Shown: positions 1 to 6,313 of the stretch, piece by piece | How positions within the stretch are numbered: the stretch's first letter is position 1 | Layout of the letters: each line of letters opens with the position of its first letter | DNA from: Bacteroidota bacterium | GTDB lineage: Bacteria; Bacteroidota; Bacteroidia; JAADEI01 | Direction of reading: 5' to 3' | DNA length: 6,761 bases | NCBI GenBank assembly: GCA_015490475.1 | Contig: WFXT01000074.1 | Location: 1 to 6,761, forward strand | Made by a program: the position numbers and the translations under genes | Notes under the pieces: model-generated | Databases searched by the model: none | Seen by the model: only the letters and a program-made list of their open reading frames with translations | Told to the model about the DNA's origin: nothing

Positions 1-1462
1 AACCGTCCATGTCTGCTATAGTTCGTGCCACACGCAGAATTCTATCATGGGCACGAGCAGACAGTCCAAGTTGCTCTATTGCTCCTTCTAATAGACGAGA
101 AGCACTGTCAGTAAGGTTGCAAAACTTCCGGATTAATCTTGGCGACATCTGAGCATTTGAATAAATTCCGGGATAATCTTTAAAGCGCCTGGTTTGGATT
201 TCTCTTGCCTTCAAAACGAGTTCTCTAAGTTGATCACTGCTTGTAGGCTTTGTCTGTGGAGAACGAAGTTCTTTAACAGGCACAGGAACGACCTCTATGT
301 GCAAGTCTATTCTATCCAGAAGAGGACCAGATAATCTGTTAAGGTAGCGTTTTACGGCACCTGGCGAGCAGGTGCATTCCTTCTCTGGATGATTATAATA
401 ACCACAGGGGCATGGGTTCATAGCGCCAATAAGCATAAAATTAGCGGGGAAAGTAACTGTAAACCTTGCCCTTGAGATAGTAACAGTTCTATTCTCCAGC
501 GGTTGCCTGAGCACTTCTAATACAGACCTTCTGAATTCGGGCATTTCGTCAAGAAAGAGGACACCATTGTGAGCAAGAGAAATTTCTCCCGGTTGTGGTG
601 GAACGCCACCGCCCACCAGTGCTACATCACTGATTGTATGATGGGGTGCTCTGAATGGCCTCGTAACGATAAGCTCTTTCCCGCCAAGCAGTCCCGCAAT
701 AGAATAAATTTTGGTTGTTTCAAGAGCCTCTTCGAGAGTCATGGGCGGAAGAATAGTAGTTACCCTTCTTGCAAGCATAGTTTTGCCTGCCCCGGGTGGT
801 CCCACCATTAAGACGTTATGTCCACCTGCTGCCGCCACCGACAAGGCACGCTTAACCGTTTCCTGCCCATATACGTCTGCAAAATCTATTGAGTCTTCTC
901 GCTGAGCGGAAGCAAACAGGCTTTCAATGTCTGTTTTTAATGGCTCTCCTTCCCCTGTTTCAAGAAATTGTACCACTTCCCTTAAATGGTTAAAGCCATA
1001 TACTTTTATCCCATTTGTAACCGCCGCCTCTTTAGCATTCTCATAAGGCAATACAACGCTTGTGAATCCCTTGTCTCTTGCATGAATAGAAATTGGTAGA
1101 GAACCCTTAATTGGTTTAAGAGTTCCATCCAGGGACAATTCCCCCATAATGAGAACTTTATCAAGAGCAATAGAGGGATTTATTTGCCCTGAAGCTGCTA
1201 AGATGCCAATTGCTATTGGCAGGTCATACGCAGAACCCTCTTTCTTTATATCCGCCGGGGCGAGATTTATAACCACTTTGCGACGAGGCATTTGAAACCC
1301 ACTAATCTTAAGAGCAGACTCAACCCTTTGCAAGCTTTCCTTTACTGCATTGTCAGGCAAGCCAACAATGTAATATCTAATACCTTCTGTAACATTAACT
1401 TCCACCGATACTATTATCCCTTCAAGCCCGTATAGCGCACAGCCATAGGTCGTTACAAGCAT
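1..1462 (-). CDS. comM: ComM/YifB family AAA+ ATPase (Mg-chelatase-like), 3' end outside window
   Basis: This gene encodes a cytoplasmic AAA+ ATPase of the ComM/YifB family. In naturally transformable bacteria ComM is a hexameric helicase that helps incoming single-stranded DNA recombine into the chromosome, and many other bacteria also carry it. The start at 1462 gives MLVTTYGCALYGLEG, a typical family N-terminus. Residues about 20-140 form the Lon-like/ChlI-type domain, with NLAPADIKKEG a clear family signature. The Mg-chelatase AAA+ domain follows: Walker A GPPGAGKT at 221-228 (K227), Walker B LFLDE with D305 and E306, a four-cysteine insert (NPCPCG near 349-354, then C363 and C365) that may bind zinc, and SGPLLDRIDL near 378-387. 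The C-terminal domain is entered (LSARAHDRILRVARTIAD). 487 codons are present and the family usually has about 500-510, so roughly two dozen are missing. No frameshift is seen. No Shine-Dalgarno site precedes the start. Confidence 0.95.
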   Translation of the reverse strand, partial: MLVTTYGCALYGLEGIIVSVEVNVTEGIRYYIVGLPDNAVKESLQRVESALKISGFQMPRRKVVINLAPADIKKEGSAYDLPIAIGILAASGQINPSIALDKVLIMGELSLDGTLKPIKGSLPISIHARDKGFTSVVLPYENAKEAAVTNGIKVYGFNHLREVVQFLETGEGEPLKTDIESLFASAQREDSIDFADVYGQETVKRALSVAAAGGHNVLMVGPPGAGKTMLARRVTTILPPMTLEEALETTKIYSIAGLLGGKELIVTRPFRAPHHTISDVALVGGGVPPQPGEISLAHNGVLFLDEMPEFRRSVLEVLRQPLENRTVTISRARFTVTFPANFMLIGAMNPCPCGYYNHPEKECTCSPGAVKRYLNRLSGPLLDRIDLHIEVVPVPVKELRSPQTKPTSSDQLRELVLKAREIQTRRFKDYPGIYSNAQMSPRLIRKFCNLTDSASRLLEGAIEQLGLSARAHDRILRVARTIADMDG

Positions 1463-1570
1463 GTTGACAAATTTAAGCAAAATTTAGTTTAACAGGAACA
1501 CAAAAATGCAAAGTCGTAGATTCGTTAGCGAACAACAGATTAACTTCTTAAACAACCACAAGAAGGAAGC

Positions 1571-1845
1571 ATAGCCCTTAAATCAAGACAACTATTATTT
1601 GAAGATGGTTTTAACAGGCAACAAGCAGACGCCATGGCTTTAGTGTTAGTATTAGACGAAATCTATCATACCCAGACAACTAACGTTGCCACAAAGGATG
1701 ACATTAAGTCATTTATACAAGCGATAGACAAGCGTTTTGAAGAACTGAACGGAAGAATAACATTTCTACAGTGCCTCATCGTACCCCTCTTTTCTATGCA
1801 TATACAGGCATTGTAACCTTAGTTGTAACTTATCTCCTAAAGTAA
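1571..1845 (+). pseudogene. broken small coiled-coil/membrane-anchor gene (DUF1640-like)
   Basis: An open stretch reads ALKSRQLLFEDGFNRQQADA, then on through VATKDDIKSFIQAIDKRFEE to a hydrophobic tail. The order (a helix with GF..QQA, a VATKDDI linker, a short coiled coil, a C-terminal membrane helix) resembles small DUF1640/CCDC90-type proteins, a resemblance judged by eye. Two defects appear. First, the conserved-looking part begins upstream of the only in-frame ATG (1634). The codon at 1571, four bases after an AGAAGG site, is ATA where ATG would fit. Second, the tail changes frame at the T run 1790-1793. Adding one T would join ITFLQCLIVPLF to FYAYTGIVTLVVTYLLK and end at the TAA at 1843-1845, giving about 91 residues with a full membrane helix. 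As the sequence stands, the ATG at 1634 gives a 60-residue product ending at 1816. A sequencing or assembly error could explain the T-run change but not the missing start. Confidence 0.5.
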
Positions 1846-2007
1846 AACAATGCTTTCAGCAGAAATGTTTGATGTGGCAAGACAATCCTGCTTAAATATA
1901 TGCAGTAAACACACCCTGTTCAATCCACAGATTATGTTCATTAAGAGTGCAGATAGTTGTTTTCTGAAGAGCTACTCACACATTTTCTGCCAGTTAATCC
2001 TTCTGAT
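1846..2007. other. intergenic stretch without a recognisable gene
   Basis: This is the space between the broken coiled-coil gene and the stop codon of the KaiC-like ATPase gene. I find no plausible coding region, tRNA or strong hairpin. The best stem on the minus strand is TGCTGAAAGCA (1851-1861), only 4 bp with a GAA loop, followed by TTGTTTT. It is too weak to call a terminator for the ATPase gene, although transcription must end or continue into comM somewhere here. Confidence 0.5.
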
Positions 2008-2883
2008 TTATTTTTTAGTTTCTCGCAATTCTTTTAAGGTTGGTCCTATTTCCACCAATCCAGCTTCAGTGATATACATAACATGGGTGCTTGTGTCGTG
2101 CCCACACATCCGACAACCATCTATTCTAAACAACCTAATTAATTCACCAATAGGCAAGCCATACAACGATTCATCATACCTGCTCCTAATAAATTGTTTT
2201 GCAAGGACTATTGTGCAATCAACAATATGAGCCACTGCATAACCTCCCGCTGCTTCAGGCGATAATTCCTCGTGTCCAGAACGTTTTTGCGACACAAATA
2301 TTGCTGTTTGATACCATTTTTTCATAAAGTTGAACAGCTGTCTGACAACCTGCCTAGCCATCATCTCCCGAGACTCATAAAGCCCGGTAATGGAATCAAT
2401 TACCACATATTTAATCTTGTATTGCTTGATAGCATAAGCCAGAGTATCCAATAATGAAGGAATGTATTCTCGCAACCGATGATATGAGGCAGCATCTATG
2501 ATTATTATGTTCTGGTCAATTGTTGAAATATCTTTCACGCCCATTGCACGGGCACGCTCCTTCAAAGCAGCAGACACAAAAGGGGCAGTCGTCTCAACAG
2601 TAATGAAACATACAGCATCCCCTTCTGAAGCCCTCTTAACTGCAAATTGCTCTGCCATCAGTGACTTCCCTGTGTCAGAAACACCAGTCAGGTTAACAAC
2701 TGCATATTGCGGAATACCCCCCAACGGCTTTTTAACTGGCTTGCCCCTCTTGAACTCAGTGGTAAAAAACAATTCATCAAGCCCTTTGATGCCAGTGGGG
2801 ACTCCCTTTATCTCAGGGGCTTTCTTGAGAGATTCGCCAAGTGTTGATATGCTCTCCAAAATGGGTTCTGATTCGTACGCCAT
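2008..2883 (-). CDS. KaiC/RAD55-like single-domain RecA-fold ATPase
   Basis: The 291-residue product is a RecA-fold ATPase of the KaiC/GvpD/RAD55 group with one ATPase domain; circadian KaiC has two. PTGIKGLDELFF (29-40) is the group's usual opening. Walker A is GVSDTGKS at 67-74 (K73). VCFITVET (91-98) holds the glutamate expected on the next strand. Walker B is KYVVIDS at 158-164 (D163). VSQKRSGHEE (197-206) sits where RecA-type proteins carry the sensor and inter-subunit loop. Near the C-terminus FRIDGCRMCGHDTSTH (252-267) offers C257, C260, H262 and H267 as possible metal ligands. There is no signal peptide or membrane segment, so it is probably cytoplasmic. The start is the first ATG after an in-frame stop 13-15 bases upstream, with no Shine-Dalgarno site. 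Its substrate and role are unknown. Similar proteins are, as I recall, frequent in archaea and Aquificota. It may share a transcript with the two unknown genes upstream. Confidence 0.88.
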   Translation of the reverse strand: MAYESEPILESISTLGESLKKAPEIKGVPTGIKGLDELFFTTEFKRGKPVKKPLGGIPQYAVVNLTGVSDTGKSLMAEQFAVKRASEGDAVCFITVETTAPFVSAALKERARAMGVKDISTIDQNIIIIDAASYHRLREYIPSLLDTLAYAIKQYKIKYVVIDSITGLYESREMMARQVVRQLFNFMKKWYQTAIFVSQKRSGHEELSPEAAGGYAVAHIVDCTIVLAKQFIRSRYDESLYGLPIGELIRLFRIDGCRMCGHDTSTHVMYITEAGLVEIGPTLKELRETKK

Positions 2884-2964
2884 GAAACTGGGTATTTACC
2901 ATAAACTTAAGCAATTGTGCTGGAATTTTTTACTTACACTTTCGGGACTATATACAAGATAACA

Positions 2965-2974
2965 ATCACTCCTT
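2965..2974 (-). promoter_or_regulatory. strong Shine-Dalgarno-like site with no proper gene behind it
   Basis: On the minus strand AAGGAGTGAT closely matches the complement of the 16S rRNA 3' end (AAGGAGGTGAT). It lies 9 bases after the stop of the 81-residue gene and more than 80 bases before the start of the KaiC-like ATPase gene. The only frames it could serve are tiny: a TTG at 2957 gives seven codons, and a GTG inside the site gives eleven. It is not in position to serve the ATPase start. It could be a leader-peptide site, a remnant of a lost gene, or chance. Confidence 0.35.
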
Positions 2975-2983
2975 CAGAAAAGT

Positions 2984-3229
2984 TTATGCTCGTGTATACC
3001 TCAACCTCTGTGAATGTTCTAAATACATATATATCCTTGGCTTTGTTTTTACCTTAACAATATCAGCATACTTATGCAATTCCTGTACAGTCTTCATATA
3101 CAAATATCTGTCGCAGAACCTGTGTTTTATTTTGCTATACAATTGGTGATTAAACTGCTTAAACTTTTCCATTGTTTTCCATGCCTGCGGTGTAAGAACA
3201 ACCTTCTTCAAATTTATTTCTTCTCGCAT
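2984..3229 (-). CDS. unknown small basic protein, 81 residues
   Basis: I do not recognise this protein. It is rich in Lys, Arg and His throughout (for example KKVVLTPQAWKTMEKFKQFN, then YSKIKHRFCDRYLYMKTVQE) and in aromatic residues, and has few acidic ones. Nucleic-acid or acidic-partner binding is possible, but that rests on composition alone. It has one cysteine (in RFCDRY), no signal peptide and no membrane segment. The ATG at 3229 lies inside the last codons of the upstream gene and the two genes overlap by 16 bases. With no Shine-Dalgarno site, translation is probably coupled to the upstream gene. The overlap and the same direction support a real gene rather than a chance reading frame, but its short length leaves doubt. 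The KaiC-like ATPase gene follows after 100 bases. Confidence 0.6.
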   Translation of the reverse strand: MREEINLKKVVLTPQAWKTMEKFKQFNHQLYSKIKHRFCDRYLYMKTVQELHKYADIVKVKTKPRIYMYLEHSQRLRYTRA

Positions 3230-3696
3230 AGAACATAATGTGCATTCCTGATTTCCTCATCCATAAAGCGTTCCATATATTTTTCCTGTATCTCCCTCAA
3301 AGCCTTAGCAAGATTCTTCCTTCCTCTTCTGAGGAACCATCGGGCAAAAAAGTGCACGCCAGATAAGCTCTCTAACAAAGAATCCAACTCAAAAATAGTA
3401 TGCCAAAGAGAATCGTCTTTAGATAATACATACCTTTCGTTCAATGTTCTTAAGTCTTCATCTGTGGCATTGTTGAGTTTCCTTCTAACAACCATTAGAA
3501 ACAACTTTGACAAAAAATATATGTGAATACTGCTATTGAGCACAGCCTTAAAATAACCACATTCCTTTTTGGCTTCTTCTATTTCATGCCATAGCACTTT
3601 CAGCAAATCAATGTCAGTACTAACTGTCATTAGCTCATGCTTCTGTAGGGAGAAATAAAATTCTAATGGCATCTGGTTCGCAATTCTAAAGAACAT
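3214..3696 (-). CDS. unknown helical protein, about 160 residues
   Basis: I do not recognise this protein. It looks mostly alpha-helical. A hydrophobic run (IHIYFLSKLFLMVV, about residues 57-70) is followed by RRK and could be a buried or membrane-dipping helix. Later come acidic and leucine-rich segments (TIFELDSLLESLSG) and a basic stretch (ARWFLRRGRKNLAKALREIQ). There is no recognisable catalytic motif. I chose the ATG at 3696 because GGTGAT, matching the 3' part of a full Shine-Dalgarno sequence, lies 4 bases before it. A GTG at 3705, inside that same site, would add three residues. It is the first gene of the leftward group, starting about 50 bases from the divergent dihydrolipoyl dehydrogenase gene, and its end overlaps the 81-residue gene by 16 bases. 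Confidence 0.72.
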   Translation of the reverse strand: MFFRIANQMPLEFYFSLQKHELMTVSTDIDLLKVLWHEIEEAKKECGYFKAVLNSSIHIYFLSKLFLMVVRRKLNNATDEDLRTLNERYVLSKDDSLWHTIFELDSLLESLSGVHFFARWFLRRGRKNLAKALREIQEKYMERFMDEEIRNAHYVLCEKK

Positions 3697-3751
3697 TGCT
3701 ATCACCCAATAAGAATTGATTATGTAATAACTTTGCTCAAAAGAGAGTGAG
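3697..3751. promoter_or_regulatory. divergent promoter region
   Basis: About 55 bases separate the outward-facing starts at 3696 (minus) and 3752 (plus), so promoters for both blocks should lie here or reach into the coding ends. The region is AT-rich. On the minus strand CATAAT (3719-3724) is a fair -10 element, though I see no good -35 at 17 bases. On the plus strand TAATAA (3725-3730) is a weaker candidate. Neither is strong enough to name as the promoter. Confidence 0.4.
3701..3706 (-). promoter_or_regulatory. ribosome binding site deciding the start at 3696
   Basis: Minus-strand GGTGAT stands 4 bases before ATG 3696. It pairs with the distal part of the anti-Shine-Dalgarno sequence, for which such short spacing is normal. 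The alternative GTG start (3703-3705) lies within this element, which argues against its use. Confidence 0.5.
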
Positions 3752-5149
3752 ATGAGTTATGATGTGATAATCATTGGAGCTGGTCCGGGAGGCTATGTAG
3801 CGGCAATTCGTGCAGCACAGCTCGGCTTAAAGACTCTTGTTGTTGAAAAGCAACACTTGGGGGGAATTTGCTTGAACTGGGGATGCATTCCTACAAAAGC
3901 ACTATTGAAGAGTGCAGAAGTGTATGAATATGCTAAAAAAGCGTCTGATTATGGAGTTATTATTAATGATGCCAAGCCTGACATAAAGGCAATGGTAAAA
4001 AGGAGTCGGGACGTTGCTGCCCAGATGAACCGCGGAATTGAATATCTTTTTCGCAAAAACAAAGTGGAATGGATAAAAGGAGCTGCAAAAGTATTGCCGG
4101 GCAAAAAAGTAGAAGTTACTAAGGAAGATGGAAGCAAGGGAGTAATTTCTGCAAAACATATTGCCATTTCAACGGGAGCCAGAGCCCGACAATTGCCCAA
4201 CCTTCCCTTTGATGGTAAGAGAATTATATCCTACAAAGAGGCAATGACCTTGGATTATATTCCAGAAAAGATGGTTATTGTAGGTGCTGGAGCCATAGGT
4301 GTTGAATTCGCTTATTTCTATTCAACAATTGGCACCCAGGTGACCATAGTGGAATACATGCCCAGAATAGTGCCATTGGAAGACGAAGATATAAGCAAAG
4401 AATTAGAGAGGGCATTCAGGAAGCAAGGCATCACAGTTAAAACAAATTCATTAGTAGAAGAAGCACAGGTGGGTTCTTCCGGAGTTAAGGTAAAAATCAA
4501 AGACAGAAGTAAGGGTAAGGAAGAAACTGTTGAAGCAGATGTTGTCCTTGTGGCAGCAGGCATAACGCCAAATACCGAAAACATAGGCCTTGAAGAAGTA
4601 GGAATCAAGAAAAATGAAAAGGGTTTTATCATAGTAGATGAGTTCTATCGCACCAATGTGGAGGGGTATTACGCATTCGGGGATGTTATTCCTACGCCTG
4701 CCCTCGCCCACGTAGCCAGCCACGAAGGAATCATCTGCATGGAAAAGATAGCAGGTAAGGACCCTCATCCTTTCAATTATGACAGAGTTCCTGCATGCAC
4801 ATACTGCCAGCCAGAGATTGCATCAGTAGGGTTAACAGAGCGGGAAGCACGTGAAAAGGGCTATGAAATCAAAGTGGGCAAGTTCCCATTCACTGCCAGC
4901 GGAAAGGCTAAGGCAGCAGGCAAACCACAGGGGTTCGTGAAACTAATTTTTGATGCCCGATATGGCGAATTACTTGGAGCCCACATGATCGGTGCCAACG
5001 TTACTGAAATGATTTCCGAACTGGTGGTCTCTATGAATTTGGAAACCACCATGCTTGAATTATTCTATTCAGTGCATCCTCACCCAACCTTGTCAGAAGC
5101 CATTATGGAAGCGGCAGGGGACAGCATGGGGCATGCAATACACATTTAA
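3752..5149 (+). CDS. lpdA: dihydrolipoyl dehydrogenase (E3 component)
   Basis: This flavoenzyme reoxidises protein-bound dihydrolipoamide with NAD+ as the E3 subunit of 2-oxoacid dehydrogenase complexes, and as L-protein of glycine cleavage. The 465 residues match the usual length. The FAD-binding fold opens with IIGAGPGGYVAAIRAAQLG from residue 7. The redox disulfide is C40/C45 in GGICLNWGCIPTKAL. The NAD-binding GAGAIG is at 178-183, with E201 closing that fold, which favours NAD over NADP. GYYAFGDV (305-312) supplies D311 for FAD. The C-terminal dimerisation domain ends in HPHPTLSE with the catalytic pair H444/E449. There is no N-terminal lipoyl domain. The sequence before the ATG (AAGAGAGTGAG) is only a weak Shine-Dalgarno match. 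No lipoyl-complex gene is visible nearby. The next gene follows after 27 bases and could be co-transcribed. Related FAD disulfide reductases (mercuric or glutathione reductase) fit the C-terminus and cofactor residues less well. Confidence 0.96.
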   Translation: MSYDVIIIGAGPGGYVAAIRAAQLGLKTLVVEKQHLGGICLNWGCIPTKALLKSAEVYEYAKKASDYGVIINDAKPDIKAMVKRSRDVAAQMNRGIEYLFRKNKVEWIKGAAKVLPGKKVEVTKEDGSKGVISAKHIAISTGARARQLPNLPFDGKRIISYKEAMTLDYIPEKMVIVGAGAIGVEFAYFYSTIGTQVTIVEYMPRIVPLEDEDISKELERAFRKQGITVKTNSLVEEAQVGSSGVKVKIKDRSKGKEETVEADVVLVAAGITPNTENIGLEEVGIKKNEKGFIIVDEFYRTNVEGYYAFGDVIPTPALAHVASHEGIICMEKIAGKDPHPFNYDRVPACTYCQPEIASVGLTEREAREKGYEIKVGKFPFTASGKAKAAGKPQGFVKLIFDARYGELLGAHMIGANVTEMISELVVSMNLETTMLELFYSVHPHPTLSEAIMEAAGDSMGHAIHI

Positions 5150-5176
5150 CAATGACAACCTTCATAACCGACCGTT

Positions 5177-6313
5177 ATGCAAGTCAAAATGGTTGATTTA
5201 TACAGAGCCCATGAACCTATTATGGAAAAAATCAATGAAGCGTATAAACGCATATTTGAAACCTCCCAATTCATAAACGGAGAGGACGTTAGAGCCTTTG
5301 AAAGAGAACTCGGGGAATATCTGGGGGGCGTTAATGTAGTTGGATGTGCCAGTGGCACAGACGCCCTGATGCTTTCACTAATGGCTCTTGACTTTCCCGA
5401 AGGGGCAGAGATAATAACTACGCCTTTTACGTTCGTAGCAACAGTTGAAGTTATTGTATTCCTTGGCTTGAAGCCTGTCTTTGTAGATATTGACCCACTT
5501 ACATTCAATATTGACGTTGAACAATTGGAAGATGCCATCACAGATAGGACTTATGCTATTATGCCTGTTCATTTATTTGGGCATCCCGCCGATATGCAGC
5601 CAATACTCACAATCGCCGATAAATATGACCTTGCAGTTATTGAAGACAATGCTCAGGCACTAGGGGCAACCTACCAGTTTCCGGACGGACAGCGCCAGTT
5701 CACGGGAACAATGGGCACCTTAGCAGGGCTTTCCTTCTTTCCTTCTAAGAACCTTGGTGGTGTTGGAGACGGCGGGGCAGTCCTGACCAAGGACCCCGAA
5801 CTGGCAGATAAAGTAAGGATTATTGCCAACCATGGTTCGGCTCGGCGATATAAATACGATCGCGTCGGCGTTAACTCACGCCTTGATTCCCTTCAAGCAG
5901 CAGTGCTAAGAATTAAATTGCCACTTCTGGATGAATATAATGCCTTGAGGAGAGAAAAAGCAGCTATTTACGACGAACTACTGGCAGAAGTAGAAGAAAT
6001 AGAGACACCTTACGAAGAGGATTATGCCTATCATGTCTATCACCAATATGTCATTAAACTGGATAATGAACAGTGGCGAGACCCACTGCACGAATTCCTA
6101 CTATCCAAAGGAATCCAAAATGCCATTTACTATCCCGAACCTATTCATCTTAGTAAGGCATACCAATTTCTGGGATATACCAGAGGGGATTTCCCTGTAG
6201 CAGAACACATGTCTCAGAAAGTACTTGCCTTACCAATGCATCCTTTCCTCACAGAAGATGAACAGAGATATATTGTTGATTGCATAAAGGAATTTTTTGC
6301 CAATGGCGGATAA
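5177..6313 (+). CDS. wbpE: DegT/DnrJ/EryC1/StrS aminotransferase, WbpE-like
   Basis: This is a PLP-dependent sugar-nucleotide aminotransferase. By similarity to WbpE it probably transfers an amino group from glutamate to C3 of UDP-2-acetamido-2-deoxy-3-oxo-glucuronate, in the cytoplasm. Visible family marks are GCASGTDAL (56-64) for phosphate binding, HLFGHPADM, VIEDNAQALGA with D157 and Q160 contacting the cofactor, SFFPSKNLGG with the PLP lysine K191, and GVNSRLDSLQAA (231-242). The SFFPSK..G..GDGGA and RVGVNSRLD stretches closely resemble WbpE as I remember it. The length, 378, is normal. The start MQVKMVDLY fits the family. An ATG four codons later is possible, and neither has a Shine-Dalgarno site. 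Its end overlaps the next gene by 11 bases, and that acetyltransferase acts on the expected product. A role with dTDP-3-keto sugars (FdtB/QdtB type) is the main alternative. Confidence 0.92.
   Translation: MQVKMVDLYRAHEPIMEKINEAYKRIFETSQFINGEDVRAFERELGEYLGGVNVVGCASGTDALMLSLMALDFPEGAEIITTPFTFVATVEVIVFLGLKPVFVDIDPLTFNIDVEQLEDAITDRTYAIMPVHLFGHPADMQPILTIADKYDLAVIEDNAQALGATYQFPDGQRQFTGTMGTLAGLSFFPSKNLGGVGDGGAVLTKDPELADKVRIIANHGSARRYKYDRVGVNSRLDSLQAAVLRIKLPLLDEYNALRREKAAIYDELLAEVEEIETPYEEDYAYHVYHQYVIKLDNEQWRDPLHEFLLSKGIQNAIYYPEPIHLSKAYQFLGYTRGDFPVAEHMSQKVLALPMHPFLTEDEQRYIVDCIKEFFANGG
6286..6292 (+). promoter_or_regulatory. ribosome binding site for the acetyltransferase
   Basis: AAAGGAA lies inside the end of the aminotransferase gene, 10 bases before ATG 6303. 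The spacing is slightly long but usable. It supports that start together with translational coupling through the 11-base overlap. Confidence 0.4.

Noticed and set aside
1521..1532. Pseudo-palindrome TTCGTTAGCGAA about 60 bases upstream of comM, as a possible operator
   Set aside because: The arms are only 4 bp, there is a single copy, and no promoter is identified next to it.
1506..1574. Short plus-strand frame of 22 codons (MQSRRFVSEQQINF...) just upstream of the broken coiled-coil gene
   Set aside because: It is too short and has no ribosome binding site. It could be the displaced N-terminus of the broken gene, but it does not resemble the family opening.
1811..1834. Imperfect 12-base tandem repeat (TTGTAACCTTAG / TTGTAACTTATC)
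   Set aside because: Only two copies with 9 of 12 matches, and it falls within the sequence encoding the valine- and threonine-rich membrane helix of the broken gene, which explains the similarity.
1842..1861. Possible minus-strand terminator: TGCTGAAAGCA followed by TTGTTTT
   Set aside because: The stem is only 4 bp with an interrupted T tract, too weak to support a terminator.
1850..2230. Plus-strand open frame of 126 codons running from the intergenic region into the antisense of the KaiC-like gene
   Set aside because: More than half of it is antisense to a clear ATPase gene, it is rich in Cys, Ser and Ile without domain pattern, and it has no ribosome binding site.
2498..2962. Plus-strand open frame of 154 codons opposite the KaiC-like gene
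   Set aside because: It lies almost wholly antisense to the Walker A and N-terminal coding part, and its translation has no recognisable motif.
4318..4768. Minus-strand open frames opposite the dihydrolipoyl dehydrogenase gene
   Set aside because: They are antisense to a fully intact conserved enzyme and show no domain features.
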